Shown: in pieces, positions 11,941-22,770 of the stretch | Numbering within the stretch: the first letter of the stretch is position 1 | Layout of the letters: every line of letters starts with the position of its first letter | Assembly (NCBI GenBank): GCA_021186555.1 | Contig: JAJKFL010000014.1 | Span: 17,869,533-17,933,532, forward strand | DNA: 64,000 nucleotides | DNA from: Reticulitermes speratus | Taxonomy: Eukaryota; Arthropoda; Insecta; Blattodea; Rhinotermitidae | Reading direction: 5' to 3' | The notes under the pieces: model-generated | Told to the model about the DNA's origin: nothing | The model's input: only the letters and a program-made list of their open reading frames with translations | Database searches by the model: none | Program-made: the position numbers and the translations under genes

Positions 11941-14513
11941 TCAGTGTCTATTGTCAGAATCACGCGAAAAATGCAGGATTTCTTAATGTTAAAGCAGATG
12001 GCATTTACGGTGGCCACTGGTCTTTAGACAGTTCAATTAATTAATTAACATTCAACCTTTCATTACTTTCAAGGCAGAATTTTTCATTGCAACAAAGTTT
12101 TCCTTGTTAATTATAACTGAATACCCCATCACGTAAGTTTAGTTACTGTTACGTGTTCTGTATGCGAGGCTGTTGGGATGAATTATGGGATTGCTGCGAT
12201 AACAGAATGGGCTAAATGTCAGGATTCTGAGTATGTTACGCTGTAATGACTTATTTTAATTTATAGATCTGTTAGCAACGTAATTTAAAGCAGTACAATG
12301 TTGTACAAGCAGGCGTAATACAAGAAGAAGCAATGTCACTATTCGACAAGACAGAATTAGCTTCCTCAAGAATATCTACCGGCACTGAAAAACGCATGGT
12401 TTGGTACACTTTTTGTAAGTGTCTATTGTTTATTTTTGATGAAAATACTATTGTATATACAAAAATTACGACTGAAGTTTAAAGGATATGACCAATAGTG
12501 GATACATCTTATATTTATCAAAAGCAGCGTACCACTACCTGATTTCTATATTCCGACTGTAGTTTAAATTAAGCCCCTGGTTACAAGTATCGGATATTTA
12601 TTTGCTCACGATAGGCCTGTCTCTGCTTTAAAGTAGAAATTATTTTAAGTGTAAAATTTAGGGCTATTTTAACCGTACTGTAATAATGTGCCCTTAGAAT
12701 GATATTAATTTCCTTAAACCCCGTTATGTAATTGCTGTTTTTTTTATTTTGTGCCGAATTAACGACTGAATTAATTTAAGATGTAGCTATGTGTGTATAT
12801 ATGTAGATGCATATTATGCATAGACCTAAGGGAAGATATTAACTTTAGTGTTGTTATCTATACAGTCATAAAAGGAGTTAGTCGAAGTACTGTTCAGTAT
12901 GTCTACATTACGTTGTCTGTAATTCGAAGTGTCATATATCTCAAATGCGCTTCAGGCTGTGGGAACTGTCCAACATAATATTGGTACAGCAAATTAACCA
13001 TTGTCTCAGACCGTGAGGAATGGTCTAGTGTGTTTCAAATAAGTGTTTGCGTACAAGTAATGAATTGAAATTTTTAGTGCAACGTAAGACATTGTGGACG
13101 GACACATTCAGTGAAAAGCGTTTATATACTCGTGCCATAATCACATTGTAAAATAGAATTATTGGCCTTCCCGAAGCTAATAAAAGCCGGGGTTTTCTAT
13201 CACTCATTAATGTTAGTCACGGAAAATATATTTATACGTCAGTTTTCCGGTTTTCCAGACTACATTTGAAGCTGACTGTTTGTGTAATGACTTATCCCTT
13301 AGAAACTTCTACAATACTACAACTTCGGTTCGTATGCTATGGCATATATAAGCGTTACAAAATTTTTTCGTTATTATTTCTTAAGTATTGATTTATATTG
13401 CCTTATGGCTACACATGTACAACATACAATAACACTTAACACTAAAACAAGTTATCCAAGTCAAGGAATATTAACTTACAAATTGAAATTGTGAAATGTA
13501 GCTCCTAGTCCATGGCACAAAGTATTCCACCTGCTGTTATTTGTCTGTTCCTTTTATTTCCAGGTATTTACAATGGCACAAACTTCTTGTCGATTTTACA
13601 GACACTGTAAAAGCGCTGAGATTAGAGTAAACAGAAGTATTTTTTTATAAAACTGTTGAAACTGGGGGAAAGACCGGGTGACTATGAAAACGGTTTAAGA
13701 AGAAAGATTCAAATAACTTCCATCTGGAGTGGCGGACGACCTAGGACGAACTAGAGATGGTTCCTGAGCAAGGGCAAGAACCGCGCAGGGGCCGTGTTAA
13801 CGGGGAAGGGAGAGGGATTCACTCCTGAAGAAATATGTACGGGGAGAGAGAGAGACAACAAAAATACACACATGCAAAGCAAAAGGATAAAATAAATGTA
13901 TTTTTTTACGAACTAGTTCTATAACAAAACGAAATGTTTGGTATATAATTACAGTACTGGTATCCCTACTCCCCTAATAACAGCAAGAATCAGTTCGTAA
14001 AAAGGGGGGCAGGGCTTTCTGGCCATTCGTCATGCGTATAACTCTTTTTCATTGGGTAGTCCGAGTTTAAGCTCCTCCCTTAGTTGCCAAGAATCGATTA
14101 TATACATTTTTAATACCGGGCCACATGATACTACGACAACAGGAGTGACACAAGTAACAGGAACTGCTTCAGAACGTCTGATACTTTGTGTCTTATCGAG
14201 GTGATTTTTCCAGAAAAGTGTGAACGTTCGATGTTTATGTAGTAACGTTGTAGCTGAAACCATAAATTAACCCAAAATTGTTTGTGTAATGGATCGCATA
14301 CTTCTTATGAAGATTGTTATGTTATGCGTTGTGGTTTGTGTGCCACTGCATTACACGAACTAGAATATGAGCCTCGTAATCAACGTGTCGGTAACCAGAT
14401 ATGAAACTTTGACGAATTGTTTAACTGCTACAGTGAAAGGTACTTGGTGTACAGAGTAAGCTGAGAAATTATTTCGATATTGTTCATTCCGTGCAATACA
14501 ATATGCTCCTTAC
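11941..14513. other. AT-rich DNA, no gene recognised
   Basis: About 2.5 kb with only short, featureless frames. A slightly GC-richer patch lies at about 13670-13870 and carries a short GA run (13839-13854), but no protein or repeat match is apparent. Confidence 0.4.
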
Positions 14514-14626
14514 TATTAAAAACCAACAATTTGCACATATAAAGTATATATAAAATATATAATATTCAATATAGTATATTTTTATATGTACTTGTTAGGA
14601 TATGTGAAAATAGTTGGTTTTTAATA
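14514..14626. mobile_element. Short inverted-repeat element (MITE-like or foldback), 113 bp
   Basis: The segment starts TATTAAAAACCAAC and ends with the exact reverse complement, GTTGGTTTTTAATA. Arm similarity continues for about 26 bp with a few mismatches. The interior is almost pure A+T. The size, the terminal inverted repeats and the AT-rich core fit a miniature non-autonomous DNA element or a foldback sequence. No target duplication is clear beyond the local AT-rich context, so family assignment is open. Confidence 0.5.
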
Positions 14627-15540
14627 ATCTAAAGCAGAGGAATGTCTGTGCATTGTTTTACTGGTGCCCCGGTCCAAGTTCCTCTTTAGCTGTTGACAGC
14701 CTGACACCTCACGCGACCGTGTTCCAGTGCCCTTAGTTTAATCCCTAACGCCTCAGATGCCTTTTGTAAGTTTCAGATCTGCTCTGAAAGTGATATGGAA
14801 AGATATTTCAGACATAATGCAGATAATTATTTTTCTTTATGATCGCCACCTAAAAAAATATTATTTTTAATTCTATCATTTCATAAAATAATAAATACAC
14901 GCGTAGATTACACGGAAGGCGTATTAGATGGTAGCCAGTGGCTGGTGAATAATTAAACGCAAAGGGCATATAGGCCGAAATGCACATTCATATTTCGACA
15001 CCGGGCAGCTGGTGTCTCTATTGGCAATAAGGACGAGCTAACGATCCTTTAAAAATATGGCTAATTTCAGGTGGTTTGTAACAAAATGACAAGTCAAAGT
15101 GAAATAGATGAGGAAATAGAGAGAAAATTAAATTCGGAAGAGAGTCGACGTGGAATACTTAGGCATAGGTGGACGGTTAATAGTAAAAGAGGTTTTAATT
15201 ATGCGGACCGCATTTATCTGGTTCAAAGTAGTAACGGGCTGTTTTAAATATGGCAATGAAACTTCGTTTTTTTAAAAGAAGGGGAATTTCTTAATGGTTA
15301 CCTTCTAAAGAACGACTCTGGTCTATGGACTTAGTACGCAAATACTTTCAGTGGAAAATGCTTTTTGACGTTAGACATTTCAAGAGACAATGACGTCATA
15401 GATTCGGAATAAGGCGAATTTCAATCTGACCTAACAAAGCATATTTTAACCAGCCTCTTCTGAAGAAATAAAAATTTTTATTTTGTCAATATCGTTTCCA
15501 TATAATCAAAATTTCATATAAACATAAATATTACTATGAC
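14627..15540. other. AT-rich DNA, nothing recognised
   Basis: No reading frame or repeat could be supported. Confidence 0.4.
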
Positions 15541-15662
15541 CTCTCACTGCGGAGGCCCGGGTTCGGTCGCAAGCCAGTCATTGTGGGATTTGTGGTGGAT
15601 GGATTAGCACTGGGACACTATTCTGTCCGCGTTCTTCAGTTTTCTCCTTGTCCTTCTAATCT
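15541..15662 (+). mobile_element. SINE family A fragment (B-box and body)
   Basis: It begins inside the tRNA head at CTCTCACTGCGGAGGCCCGG and carries a B-box-like GGGTTCGGTCG. The family phrase TGTGGGATTTGTGGTGGA follows, and then the decayed GGGACA...TTTTCTCC body. Both ends are missing. It is diverged from the full copies. Confidence 0.7.
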
Positions 15663-16385
15663 CTTAATTGATTCAGCATCATTAAATGACCTTACGAGAA
15701 GCTAGTCAATGTCCTAATTCAGACTATCAAGTACGTGACCACAAGTGTCAGAAATGTGAGTAAAACGAGAGAAGACTGACAAGTTGGCCTGAGACTTAAT
15801 TACAGATGTAGAGAAGAAGTAGGCATAACTCGTGTGTAATGAAAGTTGCTAGATGAAATAAACAGGATTTCAAAACGCGTTCTTTGCTGAAAACTTTTGA
15901 TAATCATTTATATCAGATAGAAAAGAAATGTTGGAAAAAATACAACAGAAATAATACACTGCCTAGAATTGTAAATTCCCATGTTCAGACGACTAATCAA
16001 GAGCAGGGTTTTTTACATTGCATTCATAGTCTGAATTAGTATATTTTATTTCTTAAATAAGAGTTACAACTTCAGTGTTATTCATAGGCTTCATATGTAT
16101 AGCACATACACACATTTTGCAGAATGAGCCCATTTTGAAGAAGGAATTTAATATTTTGTTTCACCACATGAATTGGGTCTCTCCATTGCTTTCTCTTTAA
16201 TTCTATCGCTGTTTGCTAACAATAAACATTAAGCTCTTTCTTACGCAGTTTTCTACATAATCTTATTGCTTCATAGGGCGTCAAAACCACGAAGACGAGG
16301 AAGGAAAATTAGAAGAAGACTACGATGGTAATGGTGGTGGTGGTTATAATAATAATCTGGAAATTTTTGTAACAAATGGAATCGA
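15663..16385. other. AT-rich DNA, nothing recognised
   Basis: Contains only a short GGT/AAT-rich simple stretch near 16325-16360. Confidence 0.4.
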
Positions 16386-16530
16386 GGTTAACTCAGTGTA
16401 AAAGGGCCTTCCTTGAGAAGCCACCTTTTAATCAGCAAGTCAAATAATTCTACCTCCTTTATGGAACCGAAAGTTAATTGCCGCCCGTTACTGGACCCTA
16501 TCCAGAGCCAACTGAGTCCAAATTTGTAAT
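16386..16530 (-). mobile_element. RTE LINE 3' end (old antisense copy, part 1)
   Basis: Relative to the long element at 30320-33563, this shares CTTCCTTGAGAAGC, TTTATGGAACC, then CCCTATCC-GAGCCAA and AGTCCA in the same order, all as antisense. It is the 3' terminal part of a minus-strand RTE copy whose more 5' parts appear at 17180-17801 and 18194-19330. It is heavily substituted, so it is much older than the fragment at 25005. Confidence 0.65.
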
Positions 16531-16564
16531 AGGTAAAGAAACATGTATGAGGAAGGAGAGTAGA

Positions 16565-16720
16565 CAGAATTAGGATAAATGTCTGAGAAAGCAAGATAGC
16601 AGACTTAGACGTAGTCTGAAAGATAATATGAAGTATAATTGAATATCGTACAGTGTGAGGAATTGGATTCGATTTATCTGGCTCATGATAGAAACGAATG
16701 GCGAGCTCCAGCGAGGCCAT
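16565..16720 (+). mobile_element. LINE 3' fragment, sense strand
   Basis: A phrase like AGACTTAGACGTAG...GATAATATGAA is followed by GATTCGATTTATCTGGCTCA and TGATAGAAACGAATGGCGAG. This matches the C-terminal coding region of LINE reverse transcriptases (R-RR-EDN-K, then W-LAQDRD-WRA). It faces the opposite way from the fragment just to its left. The end (GGCCATTAATAAAC) resembles the LINE tail at 44130 more than the RTE at 30.3 kb. Confidence 0.45.
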
Positions 16721-16759
16721 TAATAAACCGATCCTGACCAGCTAAGAGTCTATGAGCTT

Positions 16760-16975
16760 CTAAAGCAATCTGCTGCTTGGAATTGGCCCTTTTCTTTTAA
16801 CATAAATGTATCGCAAAGCGTCGATGGGCTTGATTTTTCTGTAGCCGCCCGCAGGCAATGACTTCAACTGGTCACTCAACCCTTCGGTGATGGACACAAC
16901 TTGCGCCAATTTTGCTCTCCAACGAGTTGCCGCTTGCCCGTGGTGCATTAAGGAAGAGATACATATCGACATCAC
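16760..16975 (-). CDS. Unassigned GC-rich open frame, 71 codons (exon or repeat fragment)
   Basis: The segment between two LINE pieces is clearly GC-richer than its surroundings, and the minus strand stays open for 71 codons. The predicted peptide is mixed in composition, with a basic stretch near residues 15-25 (ATRWRAKLAQ) and a C-terminal YVKRKGPIPSSRLL. No domain is recognised. It could be an exon, a fragment of an unrecognised transposon, or a chance frame in GC-rich repeat sequence. No convincing splice site pair was found. The start shown is simply the first ATG of the frame. Confidence 0.2.
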   Translation of the reverse strand: MMSICISSLMHHGQAATRWRAKLAQVVSITEGLSDQLKSLPAGGYRKIKPIDALRYIYVKRKGPIPSSRLL

Positions 16976-17179
16976 TTCACAAGCAAGATGGCGCCAGGTT
17001 TTGCCATGAAACCATATTTAAAGTGTACGTTAACTTTATACTGACACCCATTATTGTGCTGCAATATGGAGAAATGTGAGTATGCTTCCCCGTACGTAGA
17101 ATAAATGTGACGATTTTGTTCCACACAGGTTGTCGTCTATATATACTAAATTTTATACATTTCTTTTCTTGACTCCTGT

Positions 17180-17801
17180 AAACAGTTCGTTTAGAGTCAA
17201 ATTATTTCTAATTTTTCTCCAGTATTTGATGGATGTAGAATATATACGTTGAAATGCAAACTGATGATTCCAAATACACCCAACTTCATCTACATATGGA
17301 CTAACCCTGAGAGAAAAATGTTGCGTGTAGCTGCTAACAGTGACATGCGTCGGTTGTGACAATCAGTCTTATAACCTTTGTTACAAGAATGTGAAGTGAT
17401 ACACCTTTCCATGCTGAAGTAATTATCCATATTCCAAACAGAATTAAGAATTTATGGATCTCAGGACACAATATTTCACTTTTTATTGGGCCGGTTCCGC
17501 CGGAATTTTTTCAATACCCAGTAAATTGTATCTTTTCAACTTTCCTTTAGGAGTCTCAACTTGAAATCACTAAACTCAGGTACTAATTTCTTAGCTGTAA
17601 GAAGGAGTATTTTAATCTACTGTGTATCTAATGAGATTAACCCCATGTACATACAGTAGCCGACAGACGTGATTCTCACATCTATTTTTCTTTTTTTTTT
17701 CACCATGTTAATTCTAGGGTGGTAACCCGTAATAAATTTATTTTTCTTCTAAACAAGCATTAGTATTGTTGTTGTTGCTGTTTATTTCAAGCTCATTAGT
17801 A
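17180..17801 (-). mobile_element. RTE LINE, old antisense copy, reverse transcriptase part
   Basis: Matches 31530-32160 of the long RTE copy in order and orientation. Shared phrases include CAGTATTTGATGGATG-AGAATAT, AAACTGATGATTCC, ATTCCAAACAGAATTAA, TTATGGATCTCAG, CCGGAATTT--TCAATACC, TTAACCCCATGTACAT and TTTATTTCAAGCTCATTAGT. In sense this is the reverse transcriptase and linker region. It is strongly decayed, with no usable frame. Confidence 0.75.
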
Positions 17802-17809
17802 TTCTTCTG

Positions 17810-18171
17810 GAGGAGACGGCATAATGAGAAGCTCCATGATCTGTACTGCTCACCAAATATTATTCGGGTGATCAAATCAGGGAGAGGAAGATAGGTGGGC
17901 CATATGGTGTGCATGGGGAGAGGAGAGGAGCTACAGGGATTTAGTGGGGAAACCTGGGGAAAGAGAACAGTTGGAAGACCTAGAAATATATGGAAACAGA
18001 TCTTTGTGCAATGGGATGGCGGGTGGGACAGATCTTGCTCAGCATAAGGAGAATTAGAGGGCTCTTGTGAATACGGAAATTAACCTTCGGTTTCCATAAA
18101 ATGCAGGGAATTTTTTGACTATCTGGGGAACTATTAGCTTCTGAAGAAGGACTCTGCTTGGTTGAGTTAGT
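17810..18171 (+). mobile_element. RTE LINE 3' end nested inside the older antisense RTE
   Basis: In sense it encodes a recognisable [19 protein letters not shown], the C-terminal LINE phrase of this RTE family. The GGAAGACCTAGA block, CTTGCTCAGCATAAGGAGAA, TTCCATAAAATGCAGGGAAT and the terminal GTTGAGTTAGT tail follow. Flanks CATTAGTATTCTTC (17793) and CATTAATTTTTTATTC (18172) both resemble the RTE phrase CATTAATTTTAGCTTTC, as expected for a target duplication made inside an RTE. It is 5' truncated at about 360 bp. Confidence 0.75.
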
Positions 18172-18193
18172 CATTAATTTTTTATTCCACATT

Positions 18194-19330
18194 TACCCGA
18201 AATGTCTCCTTTTCACATCTTACATTGTTTAGAATATCTGCGTCAAAGAAGCACTTGTAGTCTCATGTAACACAATGGGATGCATAATACAGTATTAAAT
18301 ATCCGCATCAACTTGAATAGGACCCTAAATTATCTTCGGTCTAAATATTTCAAACATTCTTTGGATGATATTTTTACACTGTCTAATACTGTCACAGGTC
18401 TTATTTATGTTTCATCGTCATCTTGTCATGCAGCAAACCTGCTTTGAGAATTTAACCTAATACTGTTATGTAACTTTCACATCATTTACCTTCCTGAGAT
18501 CGAATGTCGGAATATCAAACGTATGTGCCCCTTGTTTAGTTACAGAGAGTCTGACCCTAATTTTTGAACCATCAGATAGTAATTAGTATCAATGTCAGCT
18601 GATATGAAATTTCTGGCATACGTTAAACTTATATATCAGCTCTTATCTACCAGAACGTGATCACTCACTGTGTCTTCGCATTTGAAAGAGACCATGTGTA
18701 TTTATAAATGTTTCGTTATGGGAATATTGTGCTCTTAACAGTTACATATTTGGTTATGACAAGCTTTACTATTCTAACGCCTTCATCCTTTCTAGTTTCT
18801 CCTAAACCTTTTAAAATTGTCGCCTTGAAAATATGTTCGCTTCTTGAATTTGCATCGAAATTCCTTAAATATTTTTAAGTTATGCTTAAGGAGTTAATGA
18901 AACACCTTATTTAGTTTGTCAAAGAAATTGGCCTTCTTGTCATCACTTTTATTTTCAGTTGGAGAACGCACATTCCGAACAATGTTATGATTTTACAACA
19001 GCGACTGTAGTACCTTTACGACATCCTAACATTAACAAAGCCTACTCTCTGAATTGCTGATATGATTCCCATATATATGTATGTATATATGAAAAATTCT
19101 GTCCGGAATTCATGATTCTCATTTCCTTTCCATAGAAGAAGTATAATCATCTGATTGGTCACAGCCACGCTTGCTCCTCGCTCCCACTAAGTATGGCTTA
19201 TAATTTTCTGTTCCTATTGTAAATGTTTTTAGTTTTAGCGACCGATAAAGATCTGTGACTGTCAAAGATCCACGTTGCACGCCCATTTTCTCTTCCGTAT
19301 ATCCAGTTCCGAGTCTCAGTGTAACGTTTC
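18194..19330 (-). mobile_element. RTE LINE, old antisense copy, endonuclease part
   Basis: Resumes the alignment with 32190-33300 of the long RTE immediately after the nested insert. Shared phrases are ACCCGAAATGTCT, AATATTTCAAACATTCTT, ACCATCAGATAGT, GTGTATTTATAAATGTTTCG, TTGTGCTCTTAACA, GTCATCACTTTTATTTTCAG, CAGCGACTGTAGTACC and TGATTCTCATTTCCTTTCCA. In sense this is the apurinic endonuclease domain. The 5' boundary beyond about 19330 is not clear. Confidence 0.75.
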
Positions 19331-21434
19331 TGAAGATGCTGGTATTTTACAGCGAGCAGTTATAAACCACCTCCGAAACAACCCCGCCGGAAGACAATCC
19401 ATTTTCTCTAATATTAGCCAACAAATGCACACAATTGTCATAGGTCCACAATAATATTTTTGTGTGCATTTTTTGGTTCATATTACAGCAATTGAATTGT
19501 AATGCACGAAATGGAACATATAAAATCCACCCATTTTCTTCTGCCGGTGGTCACTTATATATATTGGCAACTACGCAGTCTTCTTAATCCCTACATGCCT
19601 GGGGAAAAACCAGGCGTTGTGAGAATAGACCACTGGACATAGACTTGTGACACCTGCATTATTTTAATTGCTGCCAGTTGTACAGGTGGATATGGCAGAT
19701 GAATTGTTGTGTAACTCAGTTATTTGTTGCAGCTCAAATCGGCTGCTGTTCGGTCCTCTAGGTTTGCACATTCTGTGAGTTGTTAGCACGGCATCAAAAA
19801 TACCGCTGATATGCTTGTACTTGTTAATGCACGTGCAGTATCTAAGTAACAACACTGAGAAGAGTCTTCTTTTAGACGCTGGCATTTGCGTAACCAAAAA
19901 AAATATTTTTTTTTTTATAAATCCAGGAAGGGCCACTCTGTTCTCAAGCTCACGGCACTAGACAAAATCTTGAGCCAGATGAATGCTGTCCGTCTGTTCT
20001 GTCCCTAAAATCCACTTTAATATTACTCTTCAATAAGTTTAGTCCTCCGAGGTGGTTTTTCGTAATGTTGTAGGTAAGTGTCGGATGCAGCTTTCCAAAC
20101 TATACAATGAGTGGTTGTCAAGCTGGGCCCTATTTACAAACTTGGCGCCTTTGTTTACAAGTACACAGTGACCAAACATACGTTGCACAATTTTCAAATA
20201 CTCTATAATAGTAAAGTATACCTTAAAGAACTAAAATATGAATGTGTGAACTGGACTCAACCAGCTCGGTAGTTGTTCTATAAAAGTTGGGGAATTTATT
20301 GAACACCTGAAATACTGTTTCTTAATAAGGCTTCCTTCTCCTGAATATCTTCATTCGTGTCATTACCTTAAGATGCTGGATCACCGGTTATATTATCTAA
20401 TTTCCAGTGGGTAGACTTTTACGAGAGTGTGGTGACAGGGGCGTCAGCTTCTAATGCTGTTTGCTCGTAATACATATCTAGATTTACCGAGAATTATTTT
20501 ATGATTTCCAGCTTTTTTCAAGACGAACTATAAAAGAATGTAGGATTTCTTTTAGCTTTGAAGTGAACTTCAACAAATCTCGAGTTCCGTTAGATTATCG
20601 ATTTATTTTTTTGTCTGCAGAAACGTTCTTAATCAGCGCCTGTACCTTGTCATGTTAGGCAACCCCTTCGTCACCTTGAATGCACTTGGGTTCCCACAAC
20701 ATCCCTCATCCCACTATCCGACACTCTGCTGCCTGTGCTCTTCTAATGGCTTACTTTAAGTGGGCTTTCCGATATACGCACTTGTTCCATCTAAAAACTC
20801 CCGAAACAATCTCTTCCCCGGCCAAATAACGACACTGTCCACGCAACAGTGTCACAAAGATCTATTATAGGATAGCCTCAGTAACTTCATATATAAAGTA
20901 ACATAAGCAGAAGAGTTAGTTTTGTAAACATCACTGGACTTATTGTTTATTAATGGTCCATAAAGATGTCATTACAGTGCAGAATATCATAAACTATTTA
21001 TTTACACATTCAGAATATCAAATTTTTAAAAACAAATTTACAGATATTTATATTGTACGCTGTCTGCCCGCCAGTTTATTTTAAACAGTGATACATTTGT
21101 GGCAAGCTGATGAAATTCCATTTGAGATTTATTGAAAGTAGTGATAGCATTGGACTTCTACGGAATGCAAATAGGTTGGCAAGTATTAGTGTAGACTTCT
21201 ATGCCAAATTTTCTTAGAAACAGAATAAGGTGTTTGTGGACCTACTTGGCTCAAAATCAAATGCACTAGCGGGCCTTCATGAAATTTCGTGTTCTATACC
21301 AGCCAGAGTTTTATGATTAACTTGCTTTTTGTCTGACATTTTCTGCTACCAAGTATTTTTGTGTGACGTTAACACATTATGCCTGCATTCAGGAGCTACT
21401 AGGTTTGAATAATATAAAATTTGACACAGAACTT
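19331..21434. other. AT-rich DNA, no recognised gene
   Basis: Includes a short perfect hairpin, GCCTGG-loop-CCAGGC, at about 19597-19615. The 90-codon minus frame at 19664-19936 has no recognisable features. Nothing else is supported. Confidence 0.4.
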
Positions 21435-21760
21435 TTTAAGAAAAGTCAGAATTCTTTATAAAATTTAGGAACCATAAAGAATGAGTTCCCCAAGTGTCAA
21501 TTCTATGACCCTCACTTATCATAATGCCCATAAATGATCTTCCTCCAAGAATAAACACTTTATCACAAACCAAAATATTTGCTGATGACACTAGGGTCAT
21601 AATTTTTAGTAGGCAGTTTGATCACTTCTGTTCAGTGCCAAACACAGCTCTATCTCACACGAGTAAATGAGTTGCTCTCTGTAAGTTACCCTAAATCTAG
21701 ATACAACAATTACAGTAAAATTTGTAACGAATAATTATCTCAGAACCTACTTGTTTTTGT
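21435..21760 (+). mobile_element. Decayed Jockey/CR1-like LINE reverse transcriptase fragment
   Basis: Conceptual sense translation shows scattered but ordered matches to non-LTR reverse transcriptase. A GTIKNGVPQ-like block at about 21470-21500 is followed by IMPINDLP at about 21525-21545. KIFADDTRVIIFSRQFDHF, with the catalytic FADD motif, lies at about 21573-21630, and NTALSHTSK comes after it. The spacing matches reverse transcriptase domains 4-5 of Jockey-superfamily elements. Several frame changes and stops show it is dead. No target duplication or tail is visible. It is a different LINE lineage from the RTE copies. Confidence 0.7.
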
Positions 21761-22684
21761 AACCTGAATTTAATCGAATTATTTCAATTTACGTTTTCAG
21801 GGTGGTGATAGAATCGTCGTTTTCTGGGTTATGACGTTGTTAACGTGGTATGTGGTTTTCTGTTCAGGAGGAATACTTTGCCTGCATCTCTGGGGTAGAC
21901 ATTTTACTCTGAAGTTAAAAATTCATGCTTCTCCGAAATGTTGATATCCACCTATCGAATCACACGGTTTAATGCAGAAGACAACAGTATCAAAGGAAAA
22001 ATTACTACAGTTAATTATTTTAATTAAGTAATCAGTTAATTTAATTAAAGTGATTAATTAACTGACTTACTTGTGTTTTGTAAACTGTTGCAGATGTTGC
22101 CAGTAAGAGTCTTCACTGCTAAGGAGACGTCTGTGGGAGAATTTGAACATCACAGGGACATAGGTGAGTTGCCTGTCCCATTTTTCACTTAATTAATATA
22201 TTTATAATATTGTTGGATTGATTTTGTATAACTTTGGCATGAAATTTTAGCGTACAAACTTAAAGATTTAAGTCTCGTCTTCGGAATTAGCAAGCAATGG
22301 CGCGGGGGTTGAAAGACACATATAAACCCACTGGTCACGGAGTTTCTTTCTTCCGCAAACCAGATACTTTATTTGATGGGACACTGCTTCTTTGAAAAAA
22401 TTATCTAAATTATCTAATTGAGTAACTCACTAGAAAACGGGAAGGTCAGATATGTTAAAGACGCTTATGTAATTCTAAGGGAGTGTTTTGGAAAGACTAC
22501 TAAAAATGCTAACAAGAACAATGTACGAAATTTGGAAACCTCGAGAGCTAAGGAGAATTACAGCAAAAAAAATTTGCGTTCAAAGACTAAACTAATAGTA
22601 CATATGATGCGATTTTAGGTATTCACAGCGGACACTGTAAGGTTACTGTATTGTGTGGGTGTAATGCAGCGTGGTTTGCTGGAT
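21761..22684. other. AT-rich DNA with a TTAATTAA-rich palindromic patch
   Basis: At 22009-22063 several overlapping AGTTAATTA and TAATTAACT blocks form an imperfect AT palindrome. No gene is recognised. The 66-codon frame at 22418-22618 is Lys/Asn rich, as expected for chance frames in AT-rich DNA. Confidence 0.4.
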
Positions 22685-22770
22685 TGTTTATAACTTTCCT
22701 CTGAAACTTTGTACCTGTCTACCAAACAGCACGGTATCACATCCCAGAATTCAGTAACTTTCAGACCAAA
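22685..22770 (+). repeat. Dispersed repeat F, decayed copy
   Basis: Carries CCTCTGAAACTTTGTACCTG, then ACCAAACAGCACGGTATCAC and CCCAGAATTCAGTAAC. The order (core, CAAAC-G-ACGG, CC-GAA-ACAG) parallels the copy at 3235-3330. Confidence 0.4.

Noticed and set aside
22009-22063. AT palindrome as a possible replication or regulatory site
   Set aside because: In AT-rich DNA, TTAATTAA words form imperfect palindromes easily. There is no further supporting structure.
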